Source of the DNA: an uncultured Bacteroidales bacterium
Lineage (GTDB): Bacteria; Bacteroidota; Bacteroidia; Bacteroidales; Paludibacteraceae
Direction of reading: 5' to 3'
Assembly (NCBI GenBank): GCA_902799555.1
Contig: CADCBB010000009.1
Span: forward strand, 1 to 64,000
DNA length: 64,000 bases
Below are positions 54,294 to 62,046 of the stretch, piece by piece (positions within the stretch are counted from its first letter, which is position 1; every line of letters starts with the position of its first letter). Below the pieces are notes generated by a model. That model ran no database searches. It had not been told where the DNA came from and saw nothing but the letters and a program-made list of their open reading frames with translations. Both the position numbers and the translations under genes were made by a program.

Positions 54294-54507
54294 AGTATTC
54301 TTAATGGATGTTACATCAGATACAGGACAACACTTTTCCAATCGGGGAAGCGATTGGAGCCCATTTGAATCCAATGGTCTCCGAACAGCTCTGCCCCGTG
54401 ATTTGGGCGGTCATCAATCAGATACCCACCCGGTCGGATAAGCAGATTCTTATGATGACAAAGAATCAAACGCTTATAGAAAAATTGGGAAATATGCAAG
54501 AAAAAAC

Positions 54508-54538
54508 AAAAAAATCGTCCTTTGGGGGCGATTTTTTT
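54508..54538 (-). terminator. Terminator of the repeat surface-protein gene
   Basis: Reverse strand A-run, ATCGCCCCC-AAA-GGACGAT (imperfect inner stem), then TTTTTTT. Seven-bp-period repeat CTGTTGG/CTGTTAG/CTATTAG (eight units, 54541-54596) lies between it and the gene. Confidence 0.7.
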
Positions 54539-54643
54539 GACTGTTGGCTGTTGGCTGTTAACTGTTAGCTATTAGCTATTAGCTGTAGGCTGTCCATGCA
54601 AGGTCTGTCGGTAGTCCTACATAATCAATACCCAGCCTTTGGG

Positions 54644-55999
54644 TTATTTCACCTCTTGACCGTGCAAGGTGAATTTCTTGTCACCGCGGAGAATATATAC
54701 CTTGTTATCAATGATAACTTTTTGAACCGGATCATGGCCATAAACATCTTCGAGGCCTTCTGTTGAAGTAAACAATGCTGTGTATTCAGCATCACCTGTG
54801 ACAATGATTGTTCTCGGGTTCTCAGTGACACCATCACTCCATTGGTTAAAGGCGTATCCATCTGCTGGAATTGCTTCGAGTTCGACTTCTGTACCATAAG
54901 CATAGACTCCAATACCCACAACTTCACCATTGATAGTATTAGATGTAATAGAATACATATTCACCTCGCTATTGAATGTGGCGCGGTATGTGGCATCACC
55001 TGTAACAACCACTACTTCCGGATCCCAGCCTGCGAAAGTATAGGTGTACTCCGCGGTATTCTGTTTAACCGGATCTGCATGGGTCGGTACAATACCGTAC
55101 TCAACCGTCGTTTGATCAATCAGCGAACCATCCTCATTCTGCCAAGTAATCGTGTAACTATTCTTGGTAGCGTTGAAAGTCGCACGGTAAGTCGCATCAC
55201 CCGTTACAGCAACTAAGTTAGGAGTCCAACCTGCGAAAGTGTAGGTGTACTCCGCGGTATTCTGTTTAACCGGATCTGCATGGGTTGGTACAATACCGTA
55301 CTCTACTGTTGTTTGGTCGATCAGCGAACCATCCTCGTTCTGCCAAGTAATCGTATAACTGTTCTTGGTAGCGTTGAAAGTCGCACGGTAAGTCGCATCA
55401 CCTGTTACAGCAACTACTGCCGGATCCCAGCCTGCAAAAGTATAGGTATACTCCGCGGTATTTTGTTTAACCGGATCTGCATGGGTCGGTACTACACCGT
55501 ACTCAACCGTTGTTTGGTCGATCAGCGAACCATCCTCGTTCTGCCAAGTAATCGTGTAACTATTCTTGGTAGCGTTGAACGTAGCTTTGTATGTAGCGTC
55601 ACCCGTTACAGCAACTACTTCCGGAGTCCAACCTGCGAAAGTGTAGGAGAACTCGGCGGTATTCTGTTTTACCGGATCGGCATGAGTTGGAACAAGGCCG
55701 TACTCTACCGTTGTTTGGTCGATCAGCGAACCATCCTCGTTCTGCCAAGTAATCGTGTAACTATTCTTGGTAGCGTTGAAAGTTGCGGTGTATGTCGCAT
55801 CACCTGTTACAGCAACTACAGTCGGTGTCCAACCTGCGAAAGTGTAGGTGTACTCCGCGGTATTCTGTTTAACCGGATCAGCATGAGTCGGTACAATGCC
55901 GTACTCAACCGTTGTTTGGTCAATCAAACTACCGAATTCATTCACTGTTCTTGGTAGCGTTGAAGGTCGCACGGTAAGTCGCATCACCTGTAACAGCAA
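54644..55999 (-). CDS. Broken repeat surface protein, C-terminal fragment
   Basis: The real frame of this piece enters near 55940 (NEFGSLIDQTTVEYGIVPTH); the first residues of the open frame are out-of-frame sequence. Five repeats of about 70 residues follow (core NSYTITWQNEDGSLIDQTTV, YTYTFAGWTPEVVAVTGDAT), then a final InlB-like repeat (YGTEVELEAIPADGYAFNQW) and the tail KVIIDNKVYILRGDKKFTLH. Separated from the middle fragment by a frame-changing junction at about 55945 where 17 nt are missing compared with sister repeats. Same strand as the other two fragments. Confidence 0.8.
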   Translation of the reverse strand: MLLQVMRLTVRPSTLPRTVNEFGSLIDQTTVEYGIVPTHADPVKQNTAEYTYTFAGWTPTVVAVTGDATYTATFNATKNSYTITWQNEDGSLIDQTTVEYGLVPTHADPVKQNTAEFSYTFAGWTPEVVAVTGDATYKATFNATKNSYTITWQNEDGSLIDQTTVEYGVVPTHADPVKQNTAEYTYTFAGWDPAVVAVTGDATYRATFNATKNSYTITWQNEDGSLIDQTTVEYGIVPTHADPVKQNTAEYTYTFAGWTPNLVAVTGDATYRATFNATKNSYTITWQNEDGSLIDQTTVEYGIVPTHADPVKQNTAEYTYTFAGWDPEVVVVTGDATYRATFNSEVNMYSITSNTINGEVVGIGVYAYGTEVELEAIPADGYAFNQWSDGVTENPRTIIVTGDAEYTALFTSTEGLEDVYGHDPVQKVIIDNKVYILRGDKKFTLHGQEVK

Positions 56000-56759
56000 C
56001 TACTGCCGGATTCCAGCCTGCAAAAGTATAGGTATACTCCGCGGTACTCTCTTTTGTTGGATTTGCGTGAGTTGGAACAACGCCGTACTCAACCGTTGTT
56101 TGGTCAATCAAACTACCGAATTCATTCTGCCATGTGATAGTATAACTGTTCTTGGTAGCGTTGAAGGTCGCACGATAAGTTGCATTACCTGTTACTGCAA
56201 CAACTGCCGGATCCCAGCCTGCAAAAGTATAGGTGTACTCTGCGGAATTTTGTTTAACCGGATCAGCATGGGTCGGAATATTGCCGTACTCTACAGTCGT
56301 TTGGTCAATTAGCGAACCATCTTCGTTCAGCCAAGTAATCGTGTAACTATTCTTGGTAGCGTTGAAAGTTGCGGTGTATGTCGCATCACCTGTTATAGCA
56401 ACTACAGTCGGTGTCCAACCTGCGAAAGTATAAGTGTACTCGGCGGTATTCTGTTTAACAGGATCAGCATGAGTCGGTACAATGCCGTACTCAACCGTTG
56501 TTTGATCAATCAGCGAGCCATCTTCGTTCTGCCAAGTGATCGTATAACTATTCTTTGTAGCGTTGAAGGTCGCACGGTAAGTCGCATCACCTGTAACAGC
56601 AACTACTGCCGGATTCCAGCCTGCAAAAGTATAGGTGTACTCCGCGGTATTCTGTTTAACCGGATCAGCATGAGTCGGTACAATGCCGTACTCAACCGTT
56701 GTTTGGTCAATCAAACTACCGAATTCATTCAGCGTTGAAGGTTGCACGGTATGTTGCAT
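55938..56759 (-). CDS. Broken repeat surface protein, middle fragment
   Basis: Four repeats of about 70 residues in a frame of their own; the first residues before NEFGSLIDQ are out-of-frame sequence. It is bounded by two junctions inside repeat units: at about 56728, 29 nt are missing compared with the intact sister repeat, and at about 55945, 17 nt are missing. Both lengths are 2 modulo 3 and both deletions end exactly before GAATGAATTCGG. Not a free-standing gene in my view. Confidence 0.75.
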   Translation of the reverse strand: MQHTVQPSTLNEFGSLIDQTTVEYGIVPTHADPVKQNTAEYTYTFAGWNPAVVAVTGDATYRATFNATKNSYTITWQNEDGSLIDQTTVEYGIVPTHADPVKQNTAEYTYTFAGWTPTVVAITGDATYTATFNATKNSYTITWLNEDGSLIDQTTVEYGNIPTHADPVKQNSAEYTYTFAGWDPAVVAVTGNATYRATFNATKNSYTITWQNEFGSLIDQTTVEYGVVPTHANPTKESTAEYTYTFAGWNPAVVAVTGDATYRATFNATKNSE

Positions 56760-59220
56760 CTCCAGTTACGGCGACTACTGCCGGAGTCCAATCTGCAAAG
56801 GTGTAAGTATATTCTGCTGTCGCTTCTTTTGTCGGCTCAGCCGGTGCAACCGGGGTTTGACCATATTGATAGACATTACTGCTAATCTCATTTCCGTCTT
56901 CATTCAAAAATTTAACCGTATAGGACCTGATTGTAGATGTATAAGTTGCGGTGTATGTTGCGTTTTGCGTAACTTCAACAATAATAGGAAACCAACCATT
57001 GAATGAATAGTCGTACTGAGCGGTTGAAACTTTTGTCGGATTAGCTGGAGCAATCGGCATTACACTATATTCAATACTATCGCGTTTTAATTCCGTACCA
57101 TCATCGTTCCTGAAAATAATGAGATATTTGTTTTTAGTAACATTGAAGGTTGCACGGTATGTAGCATTTCCTGTAACAGCCACTACTTCCGGAGTCCAAC
57201 CTGCGAAAGTATAGGTGTACTCGGCGGTATTCTGTTTAACCGGATCGGCGTGGGTCGGTACTACACCATACTCTACCGCTGTTTGGTCGATCAGCGAACC
57301 ATCCTCATTCTGCCAAATGATCGTGTAACTATTCTTTATGGCGTTGAAGGTTGCACGATAAGTCTGATCTCCTTGAACTTGAGTAACCGTTTTATCCCAT
57401 CCTGCAAAGGTGTATGTATATTCTGCCGTCGCTTCTTTTGTCGGATTAGCCGGCGCAACCGGGGTTTGACCATATTGATAGACATTACTGCTAATCTCAC
57501 TTCCGTCTTCATTCAAGAATTTGACCGTATAGGATCTGATTGTAGAAGTATAAGTTGCGGTATATGTTATATCTGCATGGACAGGGCTAATTGAAGGAGT
57601 CCAGCCTTTGAAAGTATATGTATATTGAGAAGTAGAGGCTTTCGTGGGAGTTTTTCCGTTGTATGTCGGAGTAGTACCCTCCGGAACCTCTGTATCCGTT
57701 TCCAGGGTTGTGCCATCATAATTCTTCCATGTTATAGTATATGTGTTTACCTTATCATATTCTAACACCGGATAACCATAATTCACATTGCCAAGATCCA
57801 TATAAAAAGTGGCTGCTCCATCTTGGTTTAGTATAACCGGGAAGGATGCTGATTTCATTTCTGCAGCAGTTTTTACAGTAGCTCCACTTACACCTGTACC
57901 TTCGTTACCAGTTCGATAATAGCAATTTGATATACTACTTCCTGGTGCAATAGCATATTTGTAACTGCTATTTCTCTGAAGTTTGCCAGCAAAATAACTG
58001 TTCTTTATTATACTAGCTCCATCTGTGCAGATTCCTGCTATCGCATAACTGCCGGAATTTTGATTAGTTGATTCATCGATAGGCTTTATATAACTAATAC
58101 AATAGGATGAATAAATTTTGGGACTAGTACCGGTTTCAGCCACCAAGCCTGCAACTATGTATCCGTTCTCGTAAATGATATCTCCGCGATGACTACAACC
58201 AGTTATAGTTCCTCCCCCGGTAGACTCTCCAACCAATCCACCAATAATTGTATGATATCCATGTCCTGAAAAATATATATCTTTGCTATTAGAACATAGA
58301 GTCAATATTATTCCTGCATTTAGTCCCCCTGCTAATCCTATTAACCCACCAATCTTAATTTGTAGTCCTTGAGCATTATTTGTCACAACTGTGGACGAAT
58401 ATACTCCACTTGAATGCACATTATTCATCTCTAAGCGTCCTTTAACGTAACCTACTGCACCTCCAATACATACATTAGAAGGTCTGTCAGTAGAAGCAAG
58501 ATATGTTGCAGCATTAGAAATGCGCTTTGTGTTATAAGAATTGGTTATGTATGCCTTTGCCGTTTTTGTTCCGCTTGCAGTTCCCACTAATCCTCCTCCA
58601 TAATAACTACCGCATCCATAAATAACATTGTTAGTGCACTTGTCCATTGTAGCACTTTCCATATACCCAACGATTCCTCCAAAAGACGTACATGCCCAAT
58701 ATACACCAATACTATCCGAGTGGGCGTTAACCTCGCAGTTTTGAATAGTTCCATTTACCATATAACCACATATACCTCCAACATAATAATCATAATTCAA
58801 TGATTGGTATTTCTTTATTTTTAATCTAATGTTTTGTATTGTAGCATTATTCGTATAGCCAAATAAACCTACGTACGGCACATTAGACACTCCTTTCAGG
58901 ATAATGTTTTGTATAATTTTATTACTTCCATCGTACACGCCGGAAAAATAATTAGTTTCTGTTCCTCTTGCACTCCATGTTTTCCCGTTCATGTCAAAAT
59001 CCTCCGTCTGCTTGAAATAGACTCCTTGATAATTGGAAACACCACCATGCACCAAATCAAGCAAATATGCAAGTTGTTGCGGAGTTTCAATTAGATACGG
59101 ATTGGATTGGGTACCTGCTCCCTGCGTCCAAGCCTCTGTCGTACCATCCCATGTTACAACTGCAAATGCATTGCATATACTCAGCAATGCTGCAACAATA
59201 AATAAAAGTTTCTTTTTCAT
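56725..59220 (-). CDS. Broken repeat surface protein, N-terminal fragment
   Basis: 831 residues: signal peptide MKKKLLFIVAALLSICNAFA, a domain with GLUG-type repeats (FSGVYDGSNKIIQNIILKGV, VPYVGLFGYTNNATIQNIRL, VGGICGYMVNGTIQNCEVN), then five InlB/Listeria-Bacteroides-like repeats (SYTVKFLNEDGSEISSNVYQ, YTYTFAGWDKTVTQVQGDQT). It ends in a frameshift at about 56728; without the two junctions the gene would run to 54644 and encode about 1,525 residues with 14 repeats and a C-terminal sorting-type tail. Probably a surface adhesin. It follows the membrane-protein gene 59255-59707 by 34 nt, downstream of the inverted-repeat-flanked promoter. Confidence 0.8.
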   Translation of the reverse strand: MKKKLLFIVAALLSICNAFAVVTWDGTTEAWTQGAGTQSNPYLIETPQQLAYLLDLVHGGVSNYQGVYFKQTEDFDMNGKTWSARGTETNYFSGVYDGSNKIIQNIILKGVSNVPYVGLFGYTNNATIQNIRLKIKKYQSLNYDYYVGGICGYMVNGTIQNCEVNAHSDSIGVYWACTSFGGIVGYMESATMDKCTNNVIYGCGSYYGGGLVGTASGTKTAKAYITNSYNTKRISNAATYLASTDRPSNVCIGGAVGYVKGRLEMNNVHSSGVYSSTVVTNNAQGLQIKIGGLIGLAGGLNAGIILTLCSNSKDIYFSGHGYHTIIGGLVGESTGGGTITGCSHRGDIIYENGYIVAGLVAETGTSPKIYSSYCISYIKPIDESTNQNSGSYAIAGICTDGASIIKNSYFAGKLQRNSSYKYAIAPGSSISNCYYRTGNEGTGVSGATVKTAAEMKSASFPVILNQDGAATFYMDLGNVNYGYPVLEYDKVNTYTITWKNYDGTTLETDTEVPEGTTPTYNGKTPTKASTSQYTYTFKGWTPSISPVHADITYTATYTSTIRSYTVKFLNEDGSEISSNVYQYGQTPVAPANPTKEATAEYTYTFAGWDKTVTQVQGDQTYRATFNAIKNSYTIIWQNEDGSLIDQTAVEYGVVPTHADPVKQNTAEYTYTFAGWTPEVVAVTGNATYRATFNVTKNKYLIIFRNDDGTELKRDSIEYSVMPIAPANPTKVSTAQYDYSFNGWFPIIVEVTQNATYTATYTSTIRSYTVKFLNEDGNEISSNVYQYGQTPVAPAEPTKEATAEYTYTFADWTPAVVAVTGDATYRATFNAE

Positions 59221-59254
59221 AATGAATAATGTTTTTAATTGTGGTTGTTTTTTA

Positions 59255-59707
59255 TTATTGATACAAACATATACAGCCTATTATCAAAGATAGTATGCTT
59301 ATCAAAAGTGAAAGTATGCCAAGTATCACAGCAACTTTAAATTGGCAGCGAATGGTTGCGTCATAATTGTTCCATAGATAACGAAATCTATTGGTTGGAC
59401 AGATAATAATTTTATCATATTCTTTAATTCCCAACTGGTTCATGCTTCTATTGCCTAACATGGCATGATTTCCATCTAATCCATAGGTAGATGATGCTAC
59501 TACTCTGCGATAGATTCGTTTGCATTTGTTTGAAGCATTTTTGACGCAAACAATTCCTTCAATCGTAACAGGAGTTTTTCCACCTTTGGTGTCAATATAT
59601 GAAGAAACCTCTCTACTATGTAGAGCGACAAAATTCTCATAATCATTTTGGTGCTTATTCATAAACTCCGGTGTTACACCAAACACTTGGTAAGTTTTGT
59701 TTAACAT
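59255..59707 (-). CDS. Tail-anchored small membrane protein of unknown function
   Basis: 150 residues. A soluble N-terminal part of mixed alpha/beta character (SSYIDTKGGKTPVTIEGIVC, GNRSMNQLGIKEYDKIIICP, TNRFRYLWNNYDATIRCQFK) is followed by one C-terminal hydrophobic helix (VAVILGILSLLISILSLIIG). I recognise no family. First gene after the inverted-repeat-flanked promoter and probably co-transcribed with the surface-protein gene, so it may be a partner of it. Confidence 0.7.
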   Translation of the reverse strand: MLNKTYQVFGVTPEFMNKHQNDYENFVALHSREVSSYIDTKGGKTPVTIEGIVCVKNASNKCKRIYRRVVASSTYGLDGNHAMLGNRSMNQLGIKEYDKIIICPTNRFRYLWNNYDATIRCQFKVAVILGILSLLISILSLIIGCICLYQ

Positions 59708-59786
59708 AGATTAAATCGTTTAATTATTGCCTACTCTTTATTGGATTTTTGGCATACTCCATTTATATTAATGTTGCATGCACGCA

Positions 59787-59863
59787 CAAAAAAGTACTAC
59801 TTCTGTTGTATCTTCACAGAGGCTCTCGCATTGCCCGAATCGTAAATACAGCAAAAGTAGTAC
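59787..59863 (-). terminator. Strong terminator in the leader of the surface-protein operon
   Basis: Reverse strand arms GTACTACTTTTGCTGTA (59847-59863) and TACAACAGAAGTAGTAC (59794-59810) pair over 17 positions with one mismatch and one G-T, followed by TTTTTT. It lies between the promoter and the first gene, so it should act as an attenuator unless opened. Its first arm overlaps the left inverted repeat. Confidence 0.8.
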
Positions 59864-60000
59864 ACCAAACGTGTACTAACATCCGCCAATTATATACGAT
59901 TCCTGTGAAACTTGCGAGATTTCTGTGAATCTAATTGGTGTGTTAGATTATTCAAATATGTAATCCGTGTCCGCTGACACGGGGCGTCTTTCATAAAGAC
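59787..60000 (-). ncRNA. Structured leader RNA or short terminated transcript
   Basis: From the promoter at 60005 to the terminator at 59787 the transcript would be about 210 nt: 5' hairpin GCGTCTTT/AAAGACGC, second hairpin CCGTGTC/GACACGG, a CCAATTA/TAATTGG helix enclosing two TTCACAG-AATC repeats, then the long terminator stem. TCTGTGAA in the terminator loop could pair back to TTCACAGA. Start estimated from the promoter. Confidence 0.45.
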
Positions 60001-60086
60001 GCTGCAAAGATACAACAAAAGTTTGAATTACACAAATAATTCTGCATTTTTTGTATTTTTTGCAACATATCGCACGTTTGGTGTAC
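59860..60086. repeat. Inverted repeats (14 bp) flanking a promoter: candidate invertible segment
   Basis: GTACACCAAACGTG at 59860-59873 and CACGTTTGGTGTAC at 60073-60086 are perfect inverted copies, 199 bp apart. Between them are the -7 box TATCTTTG (60005-60012, reading left) and two hairpins, CCGTGTC/GACACGG (59965-59982) and GCGTCTTT/AAAGACGC (59984-60002). The size and layout resemble Bacteroides invertible promoters acted on by Mpi-type recombinases. Inversion is not shown. Confidence 0.6.
60005..60036 (-). promoter_or_regulatory. Promoter inside the inverted repeats
   Basis: Reverse strand TTTGTGTAATTCA, spacer, TATCTTTG (60005-60012), reading toward the 59707 gene and the surface-protein gene. 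Confidence 0.7.
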
Positions 60087-60106
60087 CACCACGCGATTTG
60101 CGTGTG

Positions 60107-60138
60107 CAAAGGTACAATAAAAAAGCGAAAGGCGCAAA
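60107..60138 (-). promoter_or_regulatory. Second promoter just outside the right inverted repeat
   Basis: Reverse strand TTTGCGCC, spacer, TACCTTTG (60107-60114), 20-nt spacing, reading left through the candidate invertible segment. Transcripts from here would carry both inverted-repeat arms. Together with the features above this accounts for the gene-free stretch 59708-60179. Confidence 0.55.
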
Positions 60139-60179
60139 GGTTTGACCCATTACGCCCTAATTAGCCCTAAATTTCGAAT

Positions 60180-61361
60180 TTACTCCGTTTTATTTGCGTT
60201 TGAGTAGATCATCGGATAATCTTCGCAGATACTTCGCAAGCGATTGTGGTCGCGAATTAAATGCGAGAGATAGAGTTCTTGCAATGAATCTTCATATTGA
60301 GGATATGCGTCTGTTAAATGTTTATGCTCCTTCAATAATTCATTTGCATAGCCTGAAAGTTTGTAAATAGCGGCATTCATCGTTTTTTCCGGCATGTGTG
60401 ACAGTGAATCGGCATATGTGCGGTACAATGTGCTATACTGCTGTTCTGCCCTACTCTTTACATCCAGCCAAACGGAGTCAACAGCAGGTTCTATCGGAAC
60501 AACAAGTACCATCGTGTCGGTCTGTATTTCTGATATTTGCGCCGTTTCCTTCGGGCTTGGCAAGAATACTATGACAAATGCCACAATAGCAGCTATCGCG
60601 AGAATCCAAGGCATCAACCATCTCATCCGCCAATAACGATGAAGTGCCGAGCGGACTTGGCGGACAGAAGTGTAGCGGCTTCTATCCGATGCAAGGCAAC
60701 GACGGATAATTGGTTTGACGGAATGCGGGAAAAGGAGCGAGAGGATTTTGCCTAACGCATAGATATCCCTCTCGGGAAGCAAGACATCTGTCGGCAGTTG
60801 TTCCTCTGTACTGATAGACGGAGACGTACCGATATTCTTGGCGATATAAGCCTCGTTGTCCGCAAAGCCGAAATCAATCAGCCGGACATGATTACCGGAG
60901 TCAGTAATGAGGATGTTGCTTGGCTTTAGATCACAGTGAACTATCTGGCGCTCATGAAGGAAAATCAATGCCTCCATTAGTTCGTCTGCTACGCGGAGAC
61001 GCTCAGTAGAAGAAGGATTTTCCGCTACAAATTTGTCCAATGAACGGCCGTGTACATACTCCATTAGGATAGCACGTCCTAACTGCGGGTCATCCACCAT
61101 GGATATTGTCTGAACCACATAGATTGAATCCAGACGATGCATGATCTCAAACTCACGTTCCAACAGGAGTTGGTTGCGGGTTCGTTCGCCTTCGGTAGGT
61201 TTGGCGGCTTTCAAAACCACCCATTTGCCGCCCATTTGCGCACGGTACACCATGTTGTGCCCGGAGTCGGACAACAGCTCATAATCCGTGAGGTGCTCCA
61301 CACCTAATTCTTGCGAACTAAGCGGACGAATAGGACCCGATGTGAACGAATTTGTATCCAT
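60180..61361 (-). CDS. Membrane-bound serine/threonine protein kinase
   Basis: 393 residues from the ATG at 61361; the frame beyond runs into the promoter. Kinase motifs: LLSDSGHNMVYRA in place of a classical glycine loop, the ATP-anchoring Lys51 in VVLKAAK, Glu70 in LLEREFEIM, HCDLKPSNI (142-150, His-Cys-Asp instead of His-Arg-Asp) and IDFGFAD (162-168). Activation loop Ser/Thr-rich (NIGTSPSISTEEQ). One membrane helix near 245-262 (MPWILAIAAIVAFVIVFL) is followed by an extracytoplasmic helical part. Divergent from 61433-61972 over 71 bp, so the two genes may be functionally tied. Confidence 0.88.
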   Translation of the reverse strand: MDTNSFTSGPIRPLSSQELGVEHLTDYELLSDSGHNMVYRAQMGGKWVVLKAAKPTEGERTRNQLLLEREFEIMHRLDSIYVVQTISMVDDPQLGRAILMEYVHGRSLDKFVAENPSSTERLRVADELMEALIFLHERQIVHCDLKPSNILITDSGNHVRLIDFGFADNEAYIAKNIGTSPSISTEEQLPTDVLLPERDIYALGKILSLLFPHSVKPIIRRCLASDRSRYTSVRQVRSALHRYWRMRWLMPWILAIAAIVAFVIVFLPSPKETAQISEIQTDTMVLVVPIEPAVDSVWLDVKSRAEQQYSTLYRTYADSLSHMPEKTMNAAIYKLSGYANELLKEHKHLTDAYPQYEDSLQELYLSHLIRDHNRLRSICEDYPMIYSNANKTE

Positions 61362-61369
61362 TGACGGTG

Positions 61370-61417
61370 CAAAAGTACAAAAAAATTTGTGTATATGCAA
61401 ATAATTTTATAATTTTG
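61370..61417. promoter_or_regulatory. Overlapping divergent promoters of kinase gene and 61433 gene
   Basis: Reverse -7 box TACTTTTG (61370-61377) and forward -7 box TAATTTTG (61410-61417) flank GTGTATATGCAAAT, which gives a TTTGCATAT -33 to the left and TTTGTGTAT to the right. Confidence 0.7.
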
Positions 61418-61432
61418 CACAATTTTTGAGAA

Positions 61433-61972
61433 ATGGACACTTCTTTTCAAACAAATAGTATCGCCATCTGCCAACTGAAAAAGGCAGTTGAAGCGCGTTT
61501 CGGACATGTTCCAGCAACACCAGCCGACTTCGGAGAGTTGAGTATTGCCGTATTTAGGATCACCGGCGAACGCATCAGTCCGGACACCCTCAGCCGTATT
61601 TGGGGTTACAAGAAAGGCTATTCTTCCATTCGGCAAAGCACGGTGCGTGTGTTGGAACAATACGCAAAAGCGAACGAAGAATCGGACTTCATTCATACCG
61701 CCGCTATTCATGCTGATGAATGTCAAAAGGGCGACCGCGTGCGTATTGCGTGGCTACCGAACCGCGTTTGCACGCTCTCCTATTTGGGCGACTACCGCTG
61801 GCGCGTGGAGGAAGCCGTCAACAGCAAACTGCATGCCGGCGACACGTTCTCCTGCCGCACGATGGCGCAAGATCAAGCGTTGATAGTGGATCATTTGCAT
61901 ACGAGAGATGCTGACTACGAAGGCTATGCCATCGGTGGTAAGAACGGCCTCACATTAGTAGCCAAGATATGA
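61433..61972 (+). CDS. Possible DNA-binding protein, divergent from the kinase
   Basis: 179 residues. The first 85 look like a small helical domain (CQLKKAVEARFG, LSIAVFRITGERISPDTLSR, IWGYKKGYSSIRQSTVRVLE) with an HTH-like P-D-T-L-S-R-I-W-G helix. The second half is a beta-rich module (GDRVRIAWLPNRVCTLSYLG, RWRVEEAVNSKLHAGDTFSC). I do not know a named family. Shared control region with the kinase suggests a regulator or substrate; this is inference. Confidence 0.72.
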   Translation: MDTSFQTNSIAICQLKKAVEARFGHVPATPADFGELSIAVFRITGERISPDTLSRIWGYKKGYSSIRQSTVRVLEQYAKANEESDFIHTAAIHADECQKGDRVRIAWLPNRVCTLSYLGDYRWRVEEAVNSKLHAGDTFSCRTMAQDQALIVDHLHTRDADYEGYAIGGKNGLTLVAKI

Positions 61973-61983
61973 GAAAAAGCAAA

Positions 61984-62011
61984 AGGCGCAAAGGATTGAG
62001 CCTTTGCGCCT
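61984..62011 (-). terminator. Terminator of ispG
   Basis: AGGCGCAAAGG-ATTGAG-CCTTTGCGCCT, an 11-bp perfect stem, followed on the reverse strand by TTTTGCTTTTT. It may also serve the convergent 61433 gene. Confidence 0.8.
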
Positions 62012-62046
62012 AATTGGAAATTCAAAATTCGGCAGACAGATTGATC

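Noticed and set aside
55938..56759. Programmed frameshifting in the repeat surface protein
   Set aside because: No slippery sequence or stimulator; the junctions are explained by missing 17 and 29 nt within repeats.
54644..57400. 210-bp tandem repeats considered as CRISPR or satellite DNA
   Set aside because: They encode in-frame protein repeats of about 70 residues; no spacer-like variable units and no cas genes.
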